A stretch of DNA of 64,000 nucleotides, taken from positions 52,872,372-52,936,371 of the forward strand of contig CM051518.1 of NCBI GenBank assembly GCA_028015205.1, in the 5' to 3' direction. The notes under the pieces were generated by a model that saw only the letters and a list, made by a program, of their open reading frames with translations, made no database searches and was not told where the DNA came from. Below, one piece after another: positions 33,955 to 46,409 of this stretch. The first letter of the stretch is position 1. Every line of letters begins with the position of its first letter. The stretch comes from Mytilisepta virgata. Lineage: Eukaryota; Mollusca; Bivalvia; Mytilida; Mytilidae. Both the position numbers and the translations under genes were made by a program.

Positions 33955-36900
33955 CTAGAATTGCAATTGCGAGCAATAGCAGATGTCGCCCCTGGCAGCC
34001 ATCTTGAAAATGGCGGCCATTTCGAAAAAAAAGTATTGATTGCACACCTTCACATAGTGATCTTACTTTCTGCCAAGTTTCATTCAATTCTATCCATGTT
34101 AAGTTTTTCGCCATTTTAACATCATTTTTCAAAATGGCCGCCAAACGTCTCCAACCGATCGCCATTTTTTTTCATCAGTTTGTTCTTCTAATTGTACTTT
34201 ACAAACCTACGAAGTTTAATGAAATTCTATGGTACAGTTTTTGAGATATAAACGTTTTAAATTTTCGGAGGGTACCGATCTTTGAATGGCGGCCATCTTG
34301 AAAATGGCGGCCATTTCGAAAAAAAAAGTATTGATTGCACATCTTCACATAGTGATCTTACTTTCTGCCAAGTTTCATTCAATTCTATCCAGGCATCTCC
34401 GAGAACTAAGCCGGACAAAAATCATTGGAAAGAAAGAAAGAAAGAATAATAATAATAATAATAACTAGAATTGCAATTGCGAGCAATAGCAGATGTCGCC
34501 CCTGGCAGCCATCTTGAAAATGGCGGCCATTTTGGAAAAAAAAGTATTGATTGCACACCTTCACATAGTGATCTTACTTTCTGCCAAGTTTCATTCAATT
34601 CTATCGATGTTAAGTTTTTCGCCATTTTAACATCATTTTTCAAAATGGCCGCCAAACGTCTCCAACCGATCGCCATTTTTTTTCATCAGTTTGTTCTTCT
34701 AATTGTACTTTACAAACCTACGAAGTTTAATGAAATTCTATAGTACAGTTTTTGAGATATAAACGTTTTAAATTTTCGGAGGGTACCGATCTTTGAATGG
34801 CGGCCATCTTGAAAATGGCGGCCATTTCGAAAAAAAAAGTATTGATTGCACATCTTCACATAGTGATCTTACTTTCTGCCAAGTTTCATTCAATTCTATC
34901 CAGGCATCTCCGAGAACTAAGCCGGACAAAAATCATTGGAAAGAAAGAAAGAAAGAATAATAATAACTAGAATTGCAATTGCGAGCAATAGCAGATGTCG
35001 CCCCTGGCAGCCATCTTGAAAATGGCGGCCATTTTGAAAAAAAAAGTACTGATTGCACACCTTCACATAGTGATCTTACTTTCTGCCAAGTTTCATTCAA
35101 TTCTATCGATGTTAAGTTTTTCGCCATTTTAACATCATTTTTCAAAATGGCCGCCAAACGTCTCCAACCGATCGCCATTTTTTTTCATGAGTTTGTTCTT
35201 CTAATTGTACTTTACAAACATACGAAGTTTAATGAAATTCTATGGTACAGTTTTTGAGATATAAACGTTTTAAATTTTCGGAGGGTACCGATCTTTGAAT
35301 GGCGGCCATCTTGAAAATGGCGGCCATTTGGGAAAAAAAAGTATTGATTGCACACCTTCACATAGTGATCTTACTTTCTGCCAAGTTTCATTCAATTCTA
35401 TCCAGGCATCTCCGAGAACTAAGCCGGACAAAAATCATTGGAAAGAAAGAAAGAAAGAAAGAATAATAATAATAACTAGAATTGCAATTGCGAGCAATAG
35501 CAGATGTCGCCCCTGGCAGCCATCTAGAAAATGGCGGCCATTTCGAAAAAAAAGTATTGATTGCACACCTTCACATAGTGATCTTACTTTCTGCCAAGTT
35601 TCATTCAATTCTATCCATGTTAAGTTTTTCGCCATTTTAACATCATTTTTCAAAATGGCCGCCAAACGTCTCCAACCGATCGCCATTTTTTTTCATCAGT
35701 TTGTTCTTCTAATTGTACTTTACAAACCTACGAAGTTTAATGAAATTCTATGGTACAGTTTTTGAGATATAAACGTTTTAAATTTTCGGAGGGTACCGAT
35801 CTTTGAATGGCGGCCATCTTGAAAATGGCGGCCATTTCGAAAAAAAAAGTATTGATTGCACATCTTCACATAGTGATCTTACTTTCTGCCAAGTTTCATT
35901 CAATTCTATCCAGGCATCTCCGAGAACTAAGCCGGACAAAAATCATTGGAAAGAAAGAAAGAAAGAAAGAAAGAATAATAATAATAATAATAATAACAAA
36001 GAAACGGAAGAATAACAATATGTCGTCCCGTGACTACGTTCGGGGCGACATAATAACTAGAATTGCAATTGCGAGCAATAGCAGATGTCGCCCCTGGCAG
36101 CCATCTTGAAAATGGCGGCCATTTTGAAAAAAAAAGTATTGATTGCACACCTTCACATAGTGATCTTACTTTCTGCCAAGTTTCATTCAATTCTATCCAT
36201 GTTAAGTTTTTCGCCATTTTAACATCATTTTTCAAAATGGCCGCCAAACGTCTCCAACCGATCGCCATTTTTTTTCATGAGTTTGTTCTTCTAATTGTAC
36301 TTTACAAACCTACGAAGTTTAATGAAATTCTATGGTACAGTTTTTGAGATACAAACGTTTTAAATTTTCGGAGGGTACCGATCTTTGAATGGCGGCCATC
36401 TTGAAAATGGCGGCCATTTCGAAAAAAAAAGTATTGATTGCACATCTTCACATAGTGATCTTACTTTCTGCCAAGTTTCATTCAATTCTATCCAGGCATC
36501 TCCGAGAACTAAGCCGGACAAAAATCATTGGAAAGAAAGAAAGAAAGAATAATAATAATAATAATAACTAGAATTGCAATTGCGAGCAATAGCAGATGTC
36601 GCCCCTGGCAGCCATCTAGAAAATGGCGGCCATTTCGAAAAAAAAAGTATTGATTGCACACCTTCACATAGTGATCTTACTTTCTGCCAAGTTTCATTCA
36701 ATTCTATCCATGTTAAGTTTTTCGCCATTTTAACATCATTTTTCAAAATGGCCGCCAAACGTCTCCAACCGATCGCCATTTTTTTTCATCAGTTTGTTCT
36801 TCTAATTGTACTTTACAAACATACGAAGTTTAATGAAATTCTATGGTACAGTTTTTGAGATATAAACGTGTTAAATTACTGATCTATGAATGGCGGCCAT

Positions 36901-38840
36901 CTTGAAAATGGCGGCCATTTTGAAAAAAAAAGTACTGATTGCACACCTTCACATAGTGATCTTACTTTCTGCCAAGTTTCATTCAATTCTATCCAGGCAT
37001 CTCCGAGAACTAAGCCGGACAAAAATCATTGGAAAGAAAGAAAGAATAATAATAACAAAGAAACGGAAGAATAACAATATGTCGTCCCGTGACTACGTTC
37101 GGGGCGACATAATAATAACAAAGAAACGGAAGAATAACAATATGTCGTCCCGTGACTACGTTCGGGGCGACATAATAACTAGAATTGCAATTGCGAGCAA
37201 TAGCAGATGTCGCCCCTGGCAGCCATCTTGAAAATGGCGGCCATTTTGAAAAAAAAAGTACTGATTGCACACCTTCACATAGTGATCTTACTTTCTGCCA
37301 AGTTTCATTCAATTCTATCGATGTTAAGTTTTTCGCCATTTTAACATCATTTTTCAAAATGGCCGCCAAACGTCTCCAACCGATCGCCATTTTTTTTCAT
37401 GAGTTTGTTCTTCTAATTGTACTTTACAAACATACGAAGTTTAATGAAATTCTATGGTACAGTTTTTGAGATATAAACGTTTTAAATTTTCGGAGGGTAC
37501 CGATCTTTGAATGGCGGCCATCTTGAAAATGGCGGCCATTTGGGAAAAAAAAGTATTGATTGCACACCTTCACATAGTGATCTTACTTTCTGCCAAGTTT
37601 CATTCAATTCTATCCAGGCATCTCCGAGAACTAAGCCGGACAAAAATCATTGGAAAGAAAGAAAGAAAGAAAGAATAATAATAATAACTAGAATTGCAAT
37701 TGCGAGCAATAGCAGATGTCGCCCCTGGCAGCCATCTTCAAAATGGCGGCCATTTTGAAAAAAAAAGTACTGATTGCACACCTTCACATAGTGATCTTAC
37801 TTTCTGCCAAGTTTCATTCAATTCTATCGATGTTAAGTTTTTCGCCATTTTAACATCATTTTTCAAAATGGCCGCCAAACGTCTCCAACCGATCGCCATT
37901 TTTTTTCATGAGTTTGTTCTTCTAATTGTACTTTACAAACATACGAAGTTTAATGAAATTCTATGGTACAGTTTTTGAGATATAAACGTTTTAAATTTTC
38001 GGAGGGTACCGATCTTTGAATGGCGGCCATCTTGAAAATGGCGGCCATTTCGAAAAAAAAAGTATTGATTGCACATCTTCACATAGTGATCTTACTTTCT
38101 GCCAAGTTTCATTCAATTCTATCCAGGCATCTCCGAGAACTAAGCCGGACAAAAATCATTGGAAAGAAAGAAAGAATAATAATAATAATAATAATAATAA
38201 CAAAGAAACGGAAGAATAACAATATGTCGTCCCGTGACTACGTTCGGGGCGACATAACTAGAATTGCAATTGCGAGCAATAGCAGATGTCGCCCCTGGCA
38301 GCCATCTTCAAAATGGCGGCCATTTTGAAAAAAAAAGTACTGATTGCACACCTTCACATAGTGATCTTACTTTCTGCCAAGTTTCATTCAATTCTATCGA
38401 TGTTAAGTTTTTCGCCATTTTAACATCATTTTTCAAAATGGCCGCCAAACGTCTCCAACCGATCGCCATTTTTTTTCATGAGTTTGTTCTTCTAATTGTA
38501 CTTTACAAACATACGAAGTTTAATGAAATTCTATGGTACAGTTTTTGAGATATAAACGTTTTAAATTTTCGGAGGGTACCGATCTTTGAATGGCGGCCAT
38601 CTTGAAAATGGCGGCCATTTCGAAAAAAAAAGTATTGATTGCACATCTTCACATAGTGATCTTACTTTCTGCCAAGTTTCATTCAATTCTATCCAGGCAT
38701 CTCCGAGAACTAAGCCGGACAAAAATCATTGGAAAGAAAGAAAGAAAGAAAGAAAGAAAGAATAATAATAATAATAATAATAACAAAGAAACGGAAGAAT
38801 AACAATATGTCGTCCCGTGACTACGTTCGGGGCGACATAA
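33955..38840 (+). repeat. Family 1 units starting 33955, 34465, 34967, 35476, 36057, 36568, 37179, 37688, 38258
   Basis: Hairpin modules: one in 35476, two in 36568, one each in 37688 and 38258. Unit 34465 has CTATAGTACAG, shared only with 51885. Unit 36057 has GAGATACAAACG, shared only with 11875. Unit 36568 has junction J1 with an extra ACTGATC change. Confidence 0.9.
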
Positions 38841-39637
38841 CTAGAATTGCAATTGCGAGCAATAGCAGATGTCGCCCCTGGCAGCCATCTAGAAAATGGC
38901 GGCCATTTCGAAAAAAAAAGTATTGATTGCACACCTTCACATAGTGATCTTACTTTCTGCCAAGTTTCATTCAATTCTATCCATGTTAAGTTTTTCGCCA
39001 TTTTAACATCATTTTTCAAAATGGCCGTCAAACGTCTCCAACCGATCGCCATTTTTTTTCATCAGTTTGTTCTTCTAATTGTGCTTTACAAACCTACGAA
39101 GTTTAATGAAATTCTATGGTACAGTTTTTGAGATTTACCGATCTATGAATGGCGGCCATCTTGAAAATGGCGGCCATTTTGAAAAAAAAAGTATTGATTG
39201 CACACCTTCACATAGTGATCTTACTTTCTGCCAAGTTTCATTCAATTCTATCCATGTTAAGTTTTTCGCCATTTTAACATCATTTTTCAAAATGGCCGTC
39301 AAACGTCTCCAACCGATCGCCATTTTTTTTCATCAGTTTGTTCTTCTAATTGTACTTTACAAACCTACGAAGTTTAATGAAATTCTATGGTACAGTTTTT
39401 GAGATATAAACGTTTTAAATTTTCGGAGGGTACCGATCTTTGAATGGCGGCCATCTTGAAAATGGCGGCCATTTCGAAAAAAAAAGTATTGATTGCACAT
39501 CTTCACATAGTGATCTTACTTTCTGCCAAGTTTCATTCAATTCTATCCAGGCATCTCCGAGAACTAAGCCGGACAAAAATCATTGGAAAGAAAGAAAGAA
39601 AGAAAGAAAGAAAGAATAATAATAATAATAATAATAA
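38841..39637 (+). repeat. Extended unit with three a copies and J2, no hairpin
   Basis: The body matches the unit at 29084, including ATTGTGCTTTAC and J2. It ends in six AAAG and (AAT)n with no hairpin module, against three modules at 29084. Confidence 0.9.
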
Positions 39638-41826
39638 CTAGAATTGCAATTGCGAGCAATAGCAGATGTCGCCCCTGGCAGCCATCTTGAAAATGGCGGC
39701 CATTTTGAAAAAAAAAGTACTGATTGCACACCTTCACATAGTGATCTTACTTTCTGCCAAGTTTCATTCAATTCTATCGATGTTAAGTTTTTCGCCATTT
39801 TAACATCATTTTTCAAAATGGCCGCCAAACGTCTCCAACCGATCGCCATTTTTTTTCATGAGTTTGTTCTTCTAATTGTACTTTAAAAACATACGAAGTT
39901 TAATGAAATTCTATGGTACAGTTTTTGAGATATAAACGTTTTAAATTTTCGGAGGGTACCGATCTTTGAATGGCGGCCATCTTGAAAATGGCGGCCATTT
40001 GGGAAAAAAAAGTATTGATTGCACACCTTCACATAGTGATCTTACTTTCTGCCAAGTTTCATTCAATTCTATCCAGGCATCTCCGAGAACTAAGCCGGAC
40101 AAAAATCATTGGAAAGAAAGAAAGAAAGAAAGAATAATAATAATAATAATAATAACAAAGAAACGGAAGAATAACAATATGTCGTCCCGTGACTACGTTC
40201 GGGGCGACATAATAATAACAAAGAAACGGAAGAATAACAATATGTCGTCCCGTGACTACGTTCGGGGCGACATAATAATAATAATAACAAAGAAACGGAA
40301 GAATAACAATATGTCGTCCCGTGACTACGTTCGGGGCGACATAACTAGAATTGCAATTGCGAGCAATAGCAGATGTCGCCCCTGGCAGCCATCTTGAAAA
40401 TGGCGGCCATTTCGAAAAAAAAGTATTGATTGCACACCTTCACATAGTGATCTTACTTTCTGCCAAGTTTCATTCAATTCTATCCATGTTAAGTTTTTCG
40501 CCATTTTAACATCATTTTTCAAAATGGCCGCCAAACGTCTCCAACCGATCGCCATTTTTTTTCATCAGTTTGTTCTTCTAATTGTACTTTACAAACCTAC
40601 GAAGTTTAATGAAATTCTATGGTACAGTTTTTGAGATATAAACGTTTTAAATTTTCGGAGGGTACCGATCTTTGAATGGCGGCCATCTTGAAAATGGCGG
40701 CCATTTCGAAAAAAAAAGTATTGATTGCACATCTTCACATAGTGATCTTACTTTGTGCCAAGTTTCATTCAATTCTATCCAGGCATCTCCGAGAACTAAG
40801 CCGGACAAAAATCATTGGAAAGAAAGAAAGAAAGAATAATAACTAGAATTGCAATTGCGAGCAATAGCAGATGTCGCCCCTGGCAGCCATCTTGAAAATG
40901 GCGGCCATTTTGGAAAAAAAAGTACTGATTGCACACCTTCACATAGTGATCTTACTTTCTGCCAAGTTTCATTCAATTCTATCGATGTTAAGTTTTTCGC
41001 CATTTTAACATCATTTTTCAAAATGGCCGCCAAACGTCTCCAACCGATCGCCATTTTTTTTCATGAGTTTGTTCTTCTAATTGTACTTTACAAACATACG
41101 AAGTTTAATGAAATTCTATGGTACAGTTTTTGAGATATAAACGTTTTAAATTTTCGGAGGGTACCGATCTTTGAATGGCGGCCATCTTGAAAATGGCGGC
41201 CATTTGGGAAAAAAAAGTATTGATTGCACACCTTCACATAGTGATCTTACTTTCTGCCAAGTTTCATTCAATTCTATCCAGGCATCTCCGAGAACTAAGC
41301 CGGACAAAAATCATTGGAAAGAAAGAAAGAAAGAATAATAATAATAATAACTAGAATTGCAATTGCGAGCAATAGCAGATGTCGCCCCTGGCAGCCATCT
41401 TGAAAATGGCGGCCATTTTGAAAAAAAAAGTACTGATTGCACACCTTCACATAGTGATCTTACTTTCTGCCAAGTTTCATTCAATTCTATCCATGTTAAG
41501 TTTTTCGCCATTTTAACATCATTTTTCAAAATGGCCGCCAAACGTCTCCAACCGATCGCCATTTTTTTTCATCAGTTTGTTCTTCTAATTGTACTTTACA
41601 AACATACGAAGTTTAATGAAATTCTATGGTACAGTTTTTGAGATATAAACGTTTTAAATTTTCGGAGGGTACCGATCTTTGAATGGCGGCCATCTTGAAA
41701 ATGGCGGCCATTTCGAAAAAAAAAGTATTGATTGCACACCTTCACATAGTGATCTTACTTTCTGCCAAGTTTCATTCAATTCTATCCAGGCATCTCTGAG
41801 AACTAAGCCGGACAAAAATCATTGGA

Positions 41827-41858
<32 letters not shown>

Positions 41859-41934
41859 ATAATAATAATAATAACAAAGAAACGGAAGAATAACAATATG
41901 TCGTCCCGTGACTACGTTCGGGGCGACATAATAA
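39638..41934 (+). repeat. Family 1 units starting 39638, 40345, 40843, 41351
   Basis: Unit 39638 has TACTTTAAAAACATACG and three hairpin modules. Unit 40345 has ACTTTGTGCC in a'. Unit 41351 is a haplotype mosaic with one hairpin module and seven AAAG repeats. Confidence 0.9.
40156..40342 (+). repeat. Three hairpin modules
   Basis: Run of three modules closing unit 39638. Confidence 0.9.
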
Positions 41935-42880
41935 CTAGAATTGCAATTGCGAGCAATAGCAGATGTCGCCCCTGGCAGCCATCTTGAAAATGGCGGCCAT
42001 TTCGAAAAAAAAAGTATTGATTGCACACCTTCACATAGTGATCTTACTTTCTGCCAAGTTTCATTCAATTCTATCCATGTTAAGTTTTTCGCCATTTTAA
42101 CATCATTTTTCAAAATGGCCGCCAAACGTCTCCAACCGATCGCCATTTTTTTTCATCAGTTTGTTCTTCTAATTGTACTTTACAAACATACGAAGTTTAA
42201 TGAAATTCTATGGTACAGTTTTTGAGATATAAACGTGTTAAATTACCGATCTATGAATGGCGGCCATCTTGAAAATGGCGGCCATTTTGAAAAAAAAAGT
42301 ACTGATTGCACACCTTCACATAGTGATCTTACTTTCTGCCAAGTTTCATTCAATTCTATCGATGTTAAGTTTTTCGCCATTTTAACATCATTTTTCAAAA
42401 TGGCCGCCAAACGTCTCCAACCGATCGCCATTTTTTTTCATGAGTTTGTTCTTCTAATTGTACTTTACAAACATACGAAGTTTAATGAAATTCTATGGTA
42501 CAGTTTTTGAGATATAAACGTTTTAAATTTTCGGAGGGTACCGATCTTTGAATGGCGGCCATCTTGGAAATGGCGGCCATTTCGAAAAAAAAAGTATTGA
42601 TTGCACACCTTCACATAGTGATCTTACTTTCTGCCAAGTTTCATTCAATTCTATCCAGGCATCTCCGAGAACTAAGCCGGACAAAAATCATTGGAAAGAA
42701 AGAAAGAAAGAAAGAAAGAAAGAATAATAATAATAATAATAATAACAAAGAAACGGAAGAATAACAATATGTCGTCCCGTGACTACGTTCGGGGCGACAT
42801 AATAATAATAATAATAACAAAGAAACGGAAGAATAACAATATGTCGTCCCGTGACTACGTTCGGGGCGACATAATAATAA
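41935..42880 (+). repeat. Extended unit with three a copies and J1
   Basis: Order: a, b ending in J1 (near 42233), a, b, a', tail, two hairpin modules. The a' copy begins ATGGCGGCCATCTTGGAAATG. Confidence 0.9.
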
Positions 42881-44034
42881 CTAGAATTGCAATTGCGAGC
42901 AATAGCAGATGTCGCCCCTGGCAGCCATCTAGAAAATGGCGGCCATTTCGAAAAAAAAGTATTGATTGCACACCTTCACATAGTGATCTTACTTTCTGCC
43001 AAGTTTCATTCAATTCTATCCATGTTAAGTTTTTCGCCATTTTAACATCATTTTTCAAAATGGCCGCCAAACGTCTCCAACCGATCGCCATTTTTTTTCA
43101 TCAGTTTGTTCTTCTAATTGTACTTTACAAACCTACGAAGTTTAATGAAATTCTATGGTACAGTTTTTGAGATATAAACGTTTTAAATTTTCGGAGGGTA
43201 CCGATCTTTGAATGGCGGCCATCTTGAAAATGGCGGCCATTTCGAAAAAAAAAGTATTGATTGCACATCTTCACATAGTGATCTTACTTTCTGCCAAGTT
43301 TCATTCAATTCTATCCAGGCATCTCCGAGAACTAAGCCGGACAAAAATCATTGGAAAGAAAGAAAGAAAGAAAGAAAGAATAATAATAATAATAATAATA
43401 ACAAAGAAACGGAAGAATAACAATATGTCGTCCCGTGACTACGTTCGGGGCGACATAATAACAAAGAAACGGAAGAATAACAATATGTCGTCCCGTGACT
43501 ACGTTCGGGGCGACATAACTAGAATTGCAATTGCGAGCAATAGCAGATGTCGCCCCTGGCAGCCATCTTGAAAATGGCGGCCATTTCGAAAAAAAAAGTA
43601 TTGATTGCACACCTTCACATAGTGATCTTACTTTCTGCCAAGTTTCATTCAATTCTATCCATGTTAAGTTTTTCGCCATTTTAACATCATTTTTCAAAAT
43701 GGCCGTCAAACGTCTCCAACCGATCGCCATTTTTTTTCATCAGTTTGTTCTTCTAATTGTACTTTACAAACCTACGAAGTTTAATGAAATTCTATGGTAC
43801 AGTTTTTGAGATATAAACGTTTTAAATTTTCGGAGGGTACCGATCTTTGAATGGCGGCCATCTTGAAAATGGCGGCCATTTCGAAAAAAAAAGTATTGAT
43901 TGCACATCTTCACATAGTGATCTTACTTTCTGCCAAGTTTCATTCAATTCTATCCAGGCATCTCCGAGAACTAAGCCGGACAAAAATCATTGGAAAGAAA
44001 GAAAGAAAGAAAGAAAGAATAATAATAATAATAA
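42881..44034 (+). repeat. Family 1 units starting 42881 and 43519
   Basis: Unit 42881 ends with two hairpin modules. Unit 43519 has GGCCGTCAAACG and none. Confidence 0.9.
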
Positions 44035-44858
44035 CTAGAATTGCAATTGCGAGCAATAGCAGATGTCGCCCCTGGCAGCCATCTAGAAAATGGCGGCCAT
44101 TTCGAAAAAAAAGTATTGATTGCACACCTTCACATAGTGATCTTACTTTCTGCCAAGTTTCATTCAATTCTATCCATGTTAAGTTTTTCGCCATTTTAAC
44201 ATCATTTTTCAAAATGGCCGCCAAACGTCTCCAACCGATCGCCATTTTTTTTCATCAGTTTGTTCTTCTAATTGTACTTTACAAACCTACGAAGTTTAAT
44301 GAAATTCTATGGTACAGTTTTTGAGATATAAACGTGTTAAATTACCGATCTATGAATGGCGGCCATCTTGAAAATGGCGGCCATTTTGAAAAAAAAAGTT
44401 TTGATTGCACACCTTCACATAGTGATCTTACTTTCTGCCAAGTTTCATTCAATTCTATCCAGGCATCTCCGAGAACTAAGCCGGACAAAAATCATTGGAA
44501 AGAAAGAAAGAAAGAATAATAATAACAAAGAAACGGAAGAATAACAATATGTCGTCCCGTGACTACGTTCGGGGCGACATAATAATAATAACAAAGAAAC
44601 GGAAGAATAACAATATGTCGTCCCGTGACTACGTTCGGGGCGACATAATAATAATAATAATAATAATAACAAAGAAACGGAAGAATAACAATATGTCGTC
44701 CCGTGACTACGTTCGGGGCGACATAACAAAGAAACGGAAGAATAACAATATGTCGTCCCGTGACTACGTTCGGGGCGACATAATAATAATAATAACAAAG
44801 AAACGGAAGAATAACAATATGTCGTCCCGTGACTACGTTCGGGGCGACATAATAATAA
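44035..44858 (+). repeat. Family 1 unit with J1 and five hairpin modules
   Basis: Body with CATCTAGAAAATGG, junction J1 (near 44332) and AAAGTTTTGATTG in a'. Five modules follow; modules 3 and 4 are joined by a single AAC step with no extra AAT. Confidence 0.9.
44526..44850 (+). repeat. Five hairpin modules
   Basis: Run of five modules. Spacers range from none to about seven AAT repeats, so spacer length varies even inside one run. Confidence 0.9.
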
Positions 44859-46369
44859 CTAGAATTGCAATTGCGAGCAATAGCAGATGTCGCCCCTGGC
44901 AGCCATCTTGAAAATGGCGGCCATTTCGAAAAAAAAGTATTGATTGCACACCTTCACATAGTGATCTTACTTTCTGCCAAGTTTCATTCAATTCTATCCA
45001 TGTTAAGTTTTTCGCCATTTTAACATCATTTTTCAAAATGGCCGCCAAACGTCTCCAACCGATCGCCATTTTTTTTCATCAGTTTGTTCTTCTAATTGTA
45101 CTTTACAAACCTACGAAGTTTAATGAAATTCTATGGTACAGTTTTTGAGATATAAACGTTTTAAATTTTCGGAGGGTACCGATCTTTGAATGGCGGCCAT
45201 CTTGAAAATGGCGGCCATTTCGAAAAAAAAAGTATTGATTGCACATCTTCACATAGTGATCTTACTTTCTGCCAAGTTTCATTCAATTCTATCCAGGCAT
45301 CTCCGAGAACTAAGCCGGACAAAAATCATTGGAAAGAAAGAAAGAAAGAAAGAAAGAATAATAATAACTAGAATTGCAATTGCGAGCAATAGCAGATGTC
45401 GCCCCTGGCAGCCATCTAGAAAATGGCGGCCATTTCGAAAAAAAAGTATTGATTGCACACCTTCACATAGTGATCTTACTTTCTGCCAAGTTTCATTCAA
45501 TTCTATCCATGTTAAGTTTTTCGCCATTTTAACATCATTTTTCAAAATGGCCGCCAAACGTCTCCAACCGATCGCCATTTTTTTTCATCAGTTTGTTCTT
45601 CTAATTGTACTTTACAAACCTACGAAGTTTAATGAAATTCTATGGTACAGTTTTTGAGATATAAACGTTTTAAATTTTCGGAGGGTACCGATCTTTGAAT
45701 GGCGGCCATCTTGAAAATGGCGGCCATTTCGAAAAAAAAAGTATTGATTGCACATCTTCACATAGTGATCTTACTTTCTGCCAAGTTTCATTCAATTCTA
45801 TCCAGGCATCTCCGAGAACTAAGCCGGACAAAAATCATTGGAAAGAAAGAAAGAAAGAAAGAAAGAATAATAATAATAACTAGAATTGCAATTGCGAGCA
45901 ATAGCAGATGTCGCCCCTGGCAGCCATCTTGAAAATGGCGGCCATTTTGGAAAAAAAAGTACTGATTGCACACCTTCACATAGTGATCTTACTTTCTGCC
46001 AAGTTTCATTCAATTCTATCGATGTTAAGTTTTTCGCCATTTTAACATCATTTTTCAAAATGGCCGCCAAACGTCTCCAACCGATCGCCATTTTTTTTCA
46101 TCAGTTTGTTCTTCTAATTGTACTTTACAAACATACGAAGTTTAATGAAATTCTATGGTACAGTTTTTGAGATATAAACGTTTTAAATTTTCGGAGGGTA
46201 CCGATCTTTGAATGGCGGCCATCTTGAAAATGGCGGCCATTTGGGAAAAAAAAGTATTGATTGCACACCTTCACATAGTGATCTTACTTTCTGCCAAGTT
46301 TCATTCAATTCTATCCAGGCATCTCCGAGAACTAAGCCGGACAAAAATCATTGGAAAGAAAGAAAGAAA

Positions 46370-46409
<40 letters not shown>

